A DNA stretch of 64,000 nucleotides from Lautropia mirabilis (GTDB lineage Bacteria > Pseudomonadota > Gammaproteobacteria > Burkholderiales > Burkholderiaceae_B): contig CAMCOS010000006.1 of the NCBI GenBank assembly GCA_945876565.1, forward strand, positions 1 to 64,000, written 5' to 3'. Each line of letters begins with the position of its first letter. Position 1 is the first letter of the stretch. This document shows, piece after piece, positions 1 to 7,769 of the stretch. Under the pieces are notes generated by a model. It was not told the DNA's origin, did no database searches, and worked only from the letters and a program-made list of their open reading frames with translations. The translations under genes were made by a program, and so were the position numbers.

Positions 1-166
1 TTACAAAAAATCGATCGATGGAGGGCCCTGATGCGCTATATCATCGCGGAAATTATCGGCGCCAAGCAACCAATTGCAGCCCGTTACATACCCCAAACAC
101 CGCCAGCACTCGCCTCGCCGGCCGGGTAACAGAGGAATTTAGGTTAATGGACCTTTGTACTCAGGG

Positions 167-192
167 CTTGGCCTCAGTGCTTGGCCTCAGTG
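167..192. repeat. 13-bp tandem duplication across the DUF3422 stop codon
   Basis: Two perfect copies of 'CTTGGCCTCAGTG' lie head to tail and a third begins (CTTAG). The TGA stop of the DUF3422 gene (187-189 on the minus strand) is inside the second copy, so the duplication repeats the last codons and the stop. Confidence 0.9.
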
Positions 193-1521
193 CTTAGCAA
201 TCGAGCGGTGAATCCGTCGCACCACCTGCCACACCAACAATACCGTGGGCACGATCGCCACACCGGCCACGAGATCAGGCGCAAACGGCAACCAGCCCGC
301 CGTCTCGCCGGCCTTGGCTAGATAGTGGATCAAGCTGACCACGTAATAGGAAATCGCTGCAATCGACAGACCCTCAACCGTTTGCTGCAGTTTTAACTGC
401 AAGGCTTGTCCGCGGGTGAGTTTTTCCAGTAACTGCTGGTTCTGCTGCTCAGTCATGATGTCAACCCGGGTACGCAACAGGTCGCTAACGCGACTGATGC
501 GCTCAGACAAAGAGTCAAGTCGCTTGGCCGTGGCAGCCACGGTTGCCATGGCTGGGCCTAGCCGGCGATCAATGAACTCGCCGACCGTCTGTATACCCGA
601 TACTGGCGCCTCACGCAGCTCCTTGATCCGCTGCAAAACAATGTCATGGTAAGCGGCAGTCGCAGAAAATCGATAATTATGATCTGCATTGGCGCGCTCG
701 ATGGCAGCGGCCAATGAAGCCAAGTTGCGCAACAAATCATGATCTTGGCTATTGCTACTTTCGACCTCGCGGGCGATGATTGCCAACTGATTCTCAGCGT
801 CAGCCAGTTGCACCCCCAGTGCCTTGGCCACGGGCAAGCCCTGCAAGGCGACCAATCGATAAATTTCCATCTCAATCAATCGGTTCGCGGTGCGCCCGAC
901 CCTGGCTGGCGCTGTTTGATCTGGCGTCAATACCAGCATGCGCTCTACGCCATCGCTTTGCACCCGAAAGTCGGTGAGCACCAACGAGTGTCCTTGCGTG
1001 CCTAGCCTAGAGACCAAAAGTGTTGAGTCACTGAACCAGGCTTGACCGAACAACGTACCCTGCACCAACACGTCTTGGGTAGTTGCAAGTGCAGTGACCT
1101 CGACAGCCGCCACGGTCTGGCCGGGAACGGCTGATAGCCATGGTGTAAAGGGCGCCAAGGCAGTGCGTACCCGGGCAAGCCACACCACTGGGCTGCTCGT
1201 GGCATTGTCTGAATCGGAAACCGTCAGTGGTAACACGATGGTGTAGCGGGTAAATTCAGTGTGGCGCTCCCACTTGATTTCGCCATTGGCCAAACGCAAT
1301 CTAGCGAAGCTGCCAACCGTGACACCCAGATCGGTGCCGGAATTGAGTTTGGCCAAGTGGGCTAGCTCTTGCTCAATCGCGACGTCACGATTGAGCACCG
1401 CCAAACAAAACACCACGGCCGGGTGTGGCACCAGCCCCACCGGACGAGCGTGCACTTCGTCGTGCAAACGACGGCGCTGCTCAAACTCAGCTGGCAACAT
1501 TGGGCAAACTTGAATCGACAT
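187..1521 (-). CDS. DUF3422 family membrane protein
   Basis: A 444-residue protein that I recognise as the DUF3422 family by its N-terminus (about residues 10-30, 'RRRLHDEVHARP'), a signature common in Burkholderiales and Rhizobiales. The first 380 residues are soluble, with a helical stretch around 230-370 that could form coiled coil. Two hydrophobic segments near residues 385-405 and 415-430 make a C-terminal membrane hairpin, ending in a basic tail. The function is unknown. The ATG at 1521 has no clear Shine-Dalgarno sequence, and residue 8 is another possible Met start. The stop codon lies in a 13-bp tandem duplication, described separately. It is monocistronic and divergent from the hdeD-like gene. 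Confidence 0.85.
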   Translation of the reverse strand: MSIQVCPMLPAEFEQRRRLHDEVHARPVGLVPHPAVVFCLAVLNRDVAIEQELAHLAKLNSGTDLGVTVGSFARLRLANGEIKWERHTEFTRYTIVLPLTVSDSDNATSSPVVWLARVRTALAPFTPWLSAVPGQTVAAVEVTALATTQDVLVQGTLFGQAWFSDSTLLVSRLGTQGHSLVLTDFRVQSDGVERMLVLTPDQTAPARVGRTANRLIEMEIYRLVALQGLPVAKALGVQLADAENQLAIIAREVESSNSQDHDLLRNLASLAAAIERANADHNYRFSATAAYHDIVLQRIKELREAPVSGIQTVGEFIDRRLGPAMATVAATAKRLDSLSERISRVSDLLRTRVDIMTEQQNQQLLEKLTRGQALQLKLQQTVEGLSIAAISYYVVSLIHYLAKAGETAGWLPFAPDLVAGVAIVPTVLLVWQVVRRIHRSIAKH

Positions 1522-1646
1522 GAGCGCAAGTTAACCCGATTTTGTGCAAATGCACAATCACTGGCATCGCCTCATGGCGATTGACTGCATCGCATGAACA
1601 ACACATTGGTATGATGAAGCTCTGACTAATGACCCCTGAGGCACGC

Positions 1647-2231
1647 ATGCAAGATGACAACATTCCGCAGCTGACCCCTTTGCAAAAACAAATTTTCGGG
1701 GAGGCGGTCAAGCATTCGGGCAAGCTCATCGCTATCGGAATCTTGCTCGTTGTCTGCGGCACCATCGGGCTGATCGCTGAAACAGCATTCTCGTATGCGT
1801 CCATTTCCATCTTGGGGGCAGTGGCACTCGTGGGTGGCATGTTCATGGCCATCCATGCGTTTCAGTCCAAGGGCTGGAAAACATTTCTAATCCAGTCGCT
1901 GTTTGCAGCACTCTACATCGCCCTCGGTGTCTACATCTGGGTCGCCCCGCTAGAAGCTCTGCAGGGGCTAACCATCTGGCTTGCCGCCCTCTTTTTATTG
2001 ACTGGCGTGATGCGCGTGATTGCCGCGATTCAGAATAGATCAGGTGGCAGCATGCTCTGGCCCGCGGTGTCTGGCGTATTAACCATTATTCTGGGTGTGA
2101 TGATTCTAAATAGCTGGCCCGAAAGCAGCACTTGGGTACCAGGTCTGTTGCTGGCCATCGAATTGCTGCTACAGGGCTGGGCACTGATTTTTATCGGCTT
2201 GGCGATTAAGCGTTCATCACAGAAGCCATAA
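1647..2231 (+). CDS. HdeD-like (DUF308) membrane protein
   Basis: An integral membrane protein of the HdeD/DUF308 family, about 194 residues, with roughly six hydrophobic helices in pairs, as in the duplicated DUF308 fold. Enterobacterial HdeD is linked to acid resistance. That role is family knowledge and nothing here proves it. The ORF track begins at an ATG at 1629. I prefer the ATG at 1647 because GAGG (1638-1641) sits five bases upstream of it, while the first ATG has no ribosome-binding site. It is followed by a 12-bp repeat tract and then the MDR gene on the same strand. Confidence 0.8.
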   Translation: MQDDNIPQLTPLQKQIFGEAVKHSGKLIAIGILLVVCGTIGLIAETAFSYASISILGAVALVGGMFMAIHAFQSKGWKTFLIQSLFAALYIALGVYIWVAPLEALQGLTIWLAALFLLTGVMRVIAAIQNRSGGSMLWPAVSGVLTIILGVMILNSWPESSTWVPGLLLAIELLLQGWALIFIGLAIKRSSQKP

Positions 2232-2280
2232 CAGAAGCCATAACAAAAGCCACAACAAAAAACCATTACAAAAGCCATAG
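2221..2280. repeat. degenerate 12-bp tandem repeat tract
   Basis: About five units of 'AGAAGCCATAAC', the first two identical and the rest diverging (AAAAGCCACAAC, AAAAGCCATAG and so on). The first unit contains the stop codon of the HdeD-like gene. The tract fills most of the space to the next gene. Confidence 0.8.
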
Positions 2281-2324
2281 AGCGGCGAGCCATCGAACGA
2301 GATGGCACACACAACGGGGAACAC

Positions 2325-3311
2325 ATGAAAGCAGCCTGGTATTCACAAAACGGCAAAGCCAGTGAAGTTCTAACCGTCGGTGACTGGCCGACGCCGCAAC
2401 CCGGTCCAGGCGAGGTGCTGGTGCAATTACATGCATCGGGCGTGAACCCATCGGACGTGAAATCACGCGCAGGCCGCCCGCTTCCCTTTGATCGCATCAT
2501 CCCGCACAGCGATGGCGCGGGCGTGATTACCTCGGTTGGTGCGGGCGTTGACTCAGCGCACGTGGGCGAACGCGTTTGGATCTGGAATGGGCAATGGCAG
2601 CGCCAAATGGGTACCTGCGCTGAATTCATCGCCTTGCCCGCAGCGCAAGCAGTGCACTTACCGGGTCACGTGAGCTTTGAAGCAGGTGCTTGCCTGGGCA
2701 TTCCAGCGCTCACTGCCTGGCAGGCAGTCGAGCACGCCGGCGACATTAAGGGCAAAACAGTCTTGGTGATTGGCAGCGCCAATGCCGTGGGCGCCTATTG
2801 CGTACAGATGGCTAAACGCAAAGGTGCCCGTGTGGTTGGCACGGTTGGTGGTGTCGAAAAAGCCGAACGATCCAAAGCGCTGGGCGCCGATGACACCGTG
2901 AACTACAAAGAACCGAACTGCGTTGAACAGATTGTTGATTTGGTGGGCCCAGGCGGTGTCGATGTGGTGATTGACATGGATTTCTCCAACGTGGATCAGT
3001 TTGTCACCGGCGGCGCTTTAAAACCCTACGGCACGATTGTCTGCTACGGCTCAAATGACATGAGCCGTGTCACCTTCGATTTCAAGGTTTGGCTCTACAA
3101 CTCAGTGACACTCAAACTGTTTCTGGTCTACGACCTGACTGATACCGAGCGTCATCGAGCGATCGAGGGCCTCAGTGAGCTCGTCCGTCTGAACGCACTC
3201 AGGCATGACATTGGTGTGAGATTTGGCTTAGACGATGTGGCGCTCGCCCATCAAACCGTTGAACAAGGCCAGTCGCTTGGCAACGTAGTAATCGACCTAG
3301 TTGCCAGGTGA
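2325..3311 (+). CDS. NADPH:quinone reductase-like MDR oxidoreductase
   Basis: A 328-residue medium-chain dehydrogenase/reductase of the zinc-independent zeta-crystallin/QorA type. The N-terminal GroES-like domain covers about residues 1-120 (with the family element 'GVNPSDVKSRAG'). The Rossmann domain starts near residue 140 with a nucleotide loop in 'VIGSANAVGAYCVQMA', which is the AxxGxxG-type loop of NADPH-dependent members. The structural zinc cysteines of alcohol dehydrogenases are absent. The expected reaction is NADPH-dependent reduction of a quinone or an activated alkene; the substrate cannot be told. The 3' end overlaps the convergent DUF2062 gene by 15 bp. Confidence 0.85.
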   Translation: MKAAWYSQNGKASEVLTVGDWPTPQPGPGEVLVQLHASGVNPSDVKSRAGRPLPFDRIIPHSDGAGVITSVGAGVDSAHVGERVWIWNGQWQRQMGTCAEFIALPAAQAVHLPGHVSFEAGACLGIPALTAWQAVEHAGDIKGKTVLVIGSANAVGAYCVQMAKRKGARVVGTVGGVEKAERSKALGADDTVNYKEPNCVEQIVDLVGPGGVDVVIDMDFSNVDQFVTGGALKPYGTIVCYGSNDMSRVTFDFKVWLYNSVTLKLFLVYDLTDTERHRAIEGLSELVRLNALRHDIGVRFGLDDVALAHQTVEQGQSLGNVVIDLVAR

Positions 3312-3857
3312 ATTGCTGACACGACGCTGGCGCTTACGGTAACGCAACACCACCGCAAGCCGCCACAGCACAGTCACTGCGAAGTAGCAAAGCACGGCGC
3401 CGACACAGGCAAATATGGCCAGCCCCGTAAAGAGCGGTGCCGCGATTGCACCAATTTGATCAAGCCAGCCCGTATTCGTCATACTGACCTGACTCATTTG
3501 CTCAGCCAGCATGGCTTCTGTAACTTTCGGGCCATCATCGCCGAGCACGATCTCACCAAACTGGTATGCCAAAAAATACACTGGCGCAAACGTGAAAGGA
3601 TTGGTCACGAGCGTACTGCCCACGGCCATGGGCAAGTTGGCACGTAAAAACATGGCCATGACCGCCGCAAACGGAATCTGTGCCAAGGGGATCAGCAAGC
3701 CCCAGAACACCCCGATCGCGAGCCCCAAGGCGATACTGCGCCGATTGATTTGCCAAAGGCTGGGCTTGGTCAGTGATGGACCAAGCCAGCGCAACAGCTT
3801 GTGCTGTGAGACCTTGTCGGAGGCTGGCAGGTATTTCTTAACCCGCTTAGCAACCAT
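3297..3857 (-). CDS. DUF2062 domain membrane protein
   Basis: A 186-residue protein matching the DUF2062 family, which in proteobacteria is usually a small inner-membrane protein of unknown function. After a basic N-terminus (about 1-40) there are hydrophobic stretches near 45-70, 80-105 and 140-165, with the family-like 'GVFWGLLIPLAQIPFA' near residue 50. The C-terminus is rich in arginine and lysine. It lies 25 bp downstream of the SIMPL gene on the same strand, so the two may be co-transcribed. It overlaps the 3' end of the convergent MDR gene. Confidence 0.8.
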   Translation of the reverse strand: MVAKRVKKYLPASDKVSQHKLLRWLGPSLTKPSLWQINRRSIALGLAIGVFWGLLIPLAQIPFAAVMAMFLRANLPMAVGSTLVTNPFTFAPVYFLAYQFGEIVLGDDGPKVTEAMLAEQMSQVSMTNTGWLDQIGAIAAPLFTGLAIFACVGAVLCYFAVTVLWRLAVVLRYRKRQRRVSNSPGN

Positions 3858-3882
3858 CGCTGCCCCTAGACATGGTTAGCCT

Positions 3883-4611
3883 CTACTTCAAAAGGTATTC
3901 AAAGGTGCTGACCACTCGCAAACGCTTGCCAATGGTCAAACCCGAACTGAATCCATCCGAGCCATCATCATCAAGAATCTGGATGGCACCCTGATTGGCT
4001 CGGCGCAGGCCGCCAAGCATGGCGCCCGCATCCGCAGCAAACTGCTCAGCTTGCTCGCGCGCATTGCTCACCGCTGCCTCTAGCAACTGGGGCTTGACTT
4101 CATTAAAGCCCCGCAAAAAATAGCGCGGCGCACCACCCATGGGCCCTTCTTGGGACAATGGCACGCCTTGCGTGATCAAGGGGTCAACCGCGTTTGATGC
4201 CCTGGCCACCAAATCCACACGTGCCGAGCGCACCAAGACAGAACCTTCGCCTGTGTACCGCAAAGCCACATCCTGTTGGCCGTATTCACGAGCCATCAGG
4301 TCAGTGATGCGCAACGGACGCAACTCAATTTCCTGGTCGGTAAAGCCTTGTCCCCGCAAAAAGGCAGCGACTGCCTCGCGGTCTGATGTCAGCTCCGCGC
4401 GCACGGTCTGGTAATCAGCCCCGGCACGGCGAAACGACAAAGTCCAGATGGCAAAGTCGCTTTTGACATCCTGCTCAGCCAAGCCCTTAATCGTGATGAA
4501 GCGTTCAGCCTGGCGGAAACCTTCCAAACCCTGGCCCACAAACCAGCCGCCAACACCAACACCGGCGGCAATCAGGATTGCGGGCAGAATTTTCTGGCTA
4601 AAAGATGACAT
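3883..4611 (-). CDS. SIMPL domain (DUF541) exported protein
   Basis: A 242-residue protein with an N-terminal signal anchor (about residues 8-27) followed by a SIMPL/DUF541 domain, recognisable from 'ITIKGLAEQDVKSDFAIW' near residue 40. Proteins of this family are periplasmic or outer-membrane linked, and their molecular role is poorly known; some relatives are called oxidative-stress defence proteins. The track starts at a GTG one codon earlier. The ATG at 4611 is preferred because GGAGG lies exactly five bases upstream. The gene is 22 bp downstream of rpoD, so it may be expressed by readthrough from the rpsU-dnaG-rpoD operon. Confidence 0.82.
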   Translation of the reverse strand: MSSFSQKILPAILIAAGVGVGGWFVGQGLEGFRQAERFITIKGLAEQDVKSDFAIWTLSFRRAGADYQTVRAELTSDREAVAAFLRGQGFTDQEIELRPLRITDLMAREYGQQDVALRYTGEGSVLVRSARVDLVARASNAVDPLITQGVPLSQEGPMGGAPRYFLRGFNEVKPQLLEAAVSNAREQAEQFAADAGAMLGGLRRANQGAIQILDDDGSDGFSSGLTIGKRLRVVSTFEYLLK

Positions 4612-4636
4612 CACAACCTCCGGTTAGCCACCTAGC

Positions 4637-7408
4637 TTACTGGTTTTCCAAGAAACTGCGCAGCTTATCCGCACGGCTTGGGTGACGCAGCTTGCGCAAA
4701 GCCTTGGCCTCGATTTGACGGATACGCTCGCGGGTCACATCAAACTGCTTGCCTACTTCTTCAAGCGTTTGATCTGAGCTCATTTCCACCCCGAAACGCA
4801 TGCGCAAGACTTTGGCCTCACGAGGTGTGAGCGAATCAAGCACTTCTTTGACCACATCACGCATCGAACCATGCAATGCCGCCTCTGCTGGCAACAGATT
4901 GTTCATGTCCTCGATGAAATCACCCAAATGCGAATCGTCATCATCACCAATCGGCGTTTCCATCGAAATGGGCTCTTTGGCGATCTTAAGGATCTTGCGG
5001 ATCTTGTCCTCGGGCATGTCCATCTTGGCTGCCAAGGTCGCTGGATCGGGCTCAGCACCGGTCTCTTGCAGAATCTGGCGGCTGATGCGGTTCATCTTGT
5101 TGATGGTCTCGATCATGTGCACCGGAATCCGAATGGTGCGCGCCTGGTCAGCAATCGAACGCGTAATCGCCTGACGAATCCACCACGTGGCGTAGGTTGA
5201 AAACTTATAGCCACGACGGTATTCAAACTTGTCGACCGCCTTCATCAAACCAATATTGCCCTCCTGAATCAGATCGAGGAACTGCAAGCCACGATTGGTG
5301 TACTTCTTGGCAATCGAAATCACCAGACGCAGGTTGGCTTCGGTCATCTCACGCTTGGCCTTACGGGCCTTGGCCTCACCGGTGGCCATGCGCTTGTTGA
5401 CTTCTTTTAAGTCTTTCAGGGGTAAGACCACGCGATTCTGCAGGTCAATGAGCTTTTGCTGAAGCTCTTGAACAGCGGGCACGTGCCGCTCAAGCACGGT
5501 CGCGTAGGCTGGTGCACCCTTGATTTCCTGCAACACCCAATCCAGGTTGGTTTCATTGCCCGGAAACACTTTGATGAAATGCTGACGCGGCATACCAGCC
5601 CGATCCACGCAGGTGTAGAGCACCGCACGCTCAAGCTCACGCACTTCCTCGACCTGGTTGCGCAAGGTGTCGGCCAGACGCTCAACCATTTTGGCGGTAA
5701 AGCGAATGCCCATCATCTCGTTCAGAATGGTGTCTTGTGCCTGCATGTAACCATCAGAGCGGTAGCCCTCTCGCTGATAAGCAGCACGCATTTTTTCAAA
5801 TTCGCGCTCGACGATCTCCAGCTTAGCCAGCGACTGCACACGCAAATCCTCGAGCTGCTTGCTGCTCATGCCACCGGCTGGACCGTCCTCATCGGTTTCA
5901 TCAGAAACGCCCGCACCGGCATACTCCTCGCCATCATCGGTAACCAGACCGTCGACGATTTCCTCAATTTGCGCTGCGCCTTCCTTGACGCGCTTGACAT
6001 GCGACAAAATCTCGTTGATCGTTGTCGGACAAGAAGAAATGGCCATGACCATGTGCTTTAAGCCATCCTCGATGCGCTTGGCGATCTCGATTTCGCCCTC
6101 TCGGGTCAGCAACTCAACCGTGCCCATCTCACGCATGTACATGCGCACAGGGTCCGTGGTTCGCCCAAAATCCGAATCCACGGTGGTGAGCGCCGCATCG
6201 GCCTCATCATCCACGTCATCATCACTTGCCGCCACCGGGGCGTTCTCGCTCATGAGCAGTGTTTCAGCGTCGGGCGCCTGGTCATAAACAGCAATACCCA
6301 TGTCACTGAACGTGCTGATGATGCCATCAATGGCCTCGGCATCCACGAGATCATCTGGTAGATGGTCGTTGATTTCGCCATAAGTCAGATAGCCACGATC
6401 CTTGCCTAGCTTAATCAACTGTTTTAAGCGATTGCGACGTGCTTCGTATTCCTCGGGCGTCATCGGGCCCTTGGAAATCAGGTCGCGTGCATCTGCTTTG
6501 CCGCGTTTGCCGCGTTTGACTGGCTTGATTTCCGGGATGACTTCGCCGTCCGTGGTGTCGACCTCGTCATCAAAACCGTCATCCTGGTTGGCATTTTTTG
6601 AAGGACGCCCGGGACGACGACCGGTCGGCACCTTGCCTTTGGCCTTCGGCTTGGCTGGCGCCAAATCATCGTCATCATCAATGCTGCCATCGGCATCTGT
6701 GTTTTTGGCTCGCACTTTAAGCGTGACAGCCGTGTCTTTTTCTGCCTTGGCTGATTTGTCTGCCTTGGTTGCCGCCTTAGTTCCAACCTTGGCTGCGACC
6801 GTCTTTTCAGCAGGCTTGGCCAGGGGTTTCCCAGCGGCCTTAGGTGCGGCCTTGGGATCTGCTTTCGGTGCCGATTTCATCGGGGTGCCAGCTGCTTTTT
6901 TAGCCTCTGGTTTTGCTGCCGACTTTGTAGCGACCTTGACCGCTGGTTTTGCTGCGGATTTAGTGATGGTTTTAGCTGCGGATTTCGCGGCCTTTGTGTC
7001 TGTGGCTTTCGCCTTTGCTACCGACTTCATGGTGTCCTTCTTGGGTGATACTGACGCCTTCTTTGCCACTGTCTTGGGCTTGGAAGTCGTCACTGGCTTC
7101 TTGGTGGTAACCGGTTTGGTCGCTGCTTTAACGGCAGATTTAGTGACAGTTTTTGTGACAGTCTTAGCAACAGTTTTAGGCACTACCTTTTGAGCGGGCG
7201 CCTTCACTGCCTTCACTGCCTTCACTGCCTTTTCTGTCTTGACGGCCTTACCGGTTGTGGCTTTACTGACGGATGACTTAACAACGGCGGCCTTCTTGGC
7301 AATCGGTTTAACAGTGACCTTGCTCGACTTGGCAGCGGAAGCCGCCATTGTCTTGTTTTTGGTTTGCGTCTCAGTTTGTGTTTTGGTCTGGCGGCGTGTC
7401 GTCATCAT
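4637..7408 (-). CDS. rpoD: RNA polymerase primary sigma factor with long basic N-terminal extension
   Basis: The housekeeping sigma-70. The conserved regions are all present: region 1.1 about residues 305-385, region 1.2 ('[16 protein letters not shown]'), region 2 with the -10 recognition helix ('[17 protein letters not shown]'), region 3, and region 4 with its helix-turn-helix ('[18 protein letters not shown]'). At 923 residues it is far longer than the E. coli protein (613). The excess is an N-terminal tail: residues 1-240 are almost only Lys, Ala, Thr, Val and Pro, like a histone H1 tail. An acidic patch follows (DDDDD near 245), then an AT-hook-like 'GRRPGRPSK' near 263-271. Either of two adjacent ATG codons could start it. 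It is the last gene of rpsU-dnaG-rpoD, 361 bp after dnaG. Confidence 0.97.
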   Translation of the reverse strand: MMTTRRQTKTQTETQTKNKTMAASAAKSSKVTVKPIAKKAAVVKSSVSKATTGKAVKTEKAVKAVKAVKAPAQKVVPKTVAKTVTKTVTKSAVKAATKPVTTKKPVTTSKPKTVAKKASVSPKKDTMKSVAKAKATDTKAAKSAAKTITKSAAKPAVKVATKSAAKPEAKKAAGTPMKSAPKADPKAAPKAAGKPLAKPAEKTVAAKVGTKAATKADKSAKAEKDTAVTLKVRAKNTDADGSIDDDDDLAPAKPKAKGKVPTGRRPGRPSKNANQDDGFDDEVDTTDGEVIPEIKPVKRGKRGKADARDLISKGPMTPEEYEARRNRLKQLIKLGKDRGYLTYGEINDHLPDDLVDAEAIDGIISTFSDMGIAVYDQAPDAETLLMSENAPVAASDDDVDDEADAALTTVDSDFGRTTDPVRMYMREMGTVELLTREGEIEIAKRIEDGLKHMVMAISSCPTTINEILSHVKRVKEGAAQIEEIVDGLVTDDGEEYAGAGVSDETDEDGPAGGMSSKQLEDLRVQSLAKLEIVEREFEKMRAAYQREGYRSDGYMQAQDTILNEMMGIRFTAKMVERLADTLRNQVEEVRELERAVLYTCVDRAGMPRQHFIKVFPGNETNLDWVLQEIKGAPAYATVLERHVPAVQELQQKLIDLQNRVVLPLKDLKEVNKRMATGEAKARKAKREMTEANLRLVISIAKKYTNRGLQFLDLIQEGNIGLMKAVDKFEYRRGYKFSTYATWWIRQAITRSIADQARTIRIPVHMIETINKMNRISRQILQETGAEPDPATLAAKMDMPEDKIRKILKIAKEPISMETPIGDDDDSHLGDFIEDMNNLLPAEAALHGSMRDVVKEVLDSLTPREAKVLRMRFGVEMSSDQTLEEVGKQFDVTRERIRQIEAKALRKLRHPSRADKLRSFLENQ
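7201..7227. repeat. 9-bp triplet tandem repeat inside rpoD
   Basis: Three perfect copies of 'CCTTCACTG' (minus-strand reading: Lys-Ala-Val codons) within the basic extension of RpoD. A unit that is a multiple of three keeps the frame open, and shows how the extension could grow or shrink by slippage. Confidence 0.85.
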
Positions 7409-7769
7409 TGTCCCGTGGTTGGTTCAGGTGATACGTATCATTTCGCCACCATACCGCCGGCGGCGCAGGACCAGGACAAGCCTGACCCCTAATTTGAGGT
7501 GACGCGATCGCTCACGACTACCACCAGCACATCGCCGGGTTGTCATTAGACGCCGCAACACTTCGGGTATTGCCATCGTTGCTTGCTTGAGACGAATCAC
7601 AGGCTTTTTCGCCAACGAACCCCGAGCCAGTGTCCCTGAGCCGACGTTCTACGCGGCGGGTGGCACGACGGTTTTTGAGTGAAATCGTGAAGCAACCCGT
7701 GATTGTACCTGCAACTTGGTATTTTCACTAAAAGCCTTCAAATCGAATCAATTTTCCCAATGAACTCGC
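7409..7769 (-). other. dnaG-rpoD intergenic region (361 bp)
   Basis: No convincing gene lies here; the 63-codon basic ORF at 7424-7615 has no ribosome-binding site or known family. On the minus strand there is a TACAAT hexamer at 7702-7707 that could be the -10 of an rpoD promoter, with no good -35 partner. A perfect 12-bp palindrome, TGATACGTATCA, lies at 7429-7440, about 20 bp before the rpoD start. In E. coli, rpoD has its own promoters between and within the upstream genes, so a regulatory leader here would be in keeping; this is inference. Confidence 0.5.

Noticed and set aside
1-129. Open frame of 43 codons on the plus strand running in from the left edge
   Set aside because: It could be the tail of a gene outside the window, but the peptide has no family pattern I recognise and the length is too small to judge. 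The region 1-186 otherwise shows nothing.
6402-7193. 263-codon plus-strand ORF, hydrophobic (Ala/Val/Thr/Leu)
   Set aside because: It is the antisense reading of the Lys/Ala-rich rpoD extension; the repeat composition removes stop codons from the other strand. No ribosome-binding site or family.
7424-7615. 63-codon basic ORF in the dnaG-rpoD gap, minus strand
   Set aside because: No ribosome-binding site, no family, and unusual Arg-rich composition; more likely untranslated leader.
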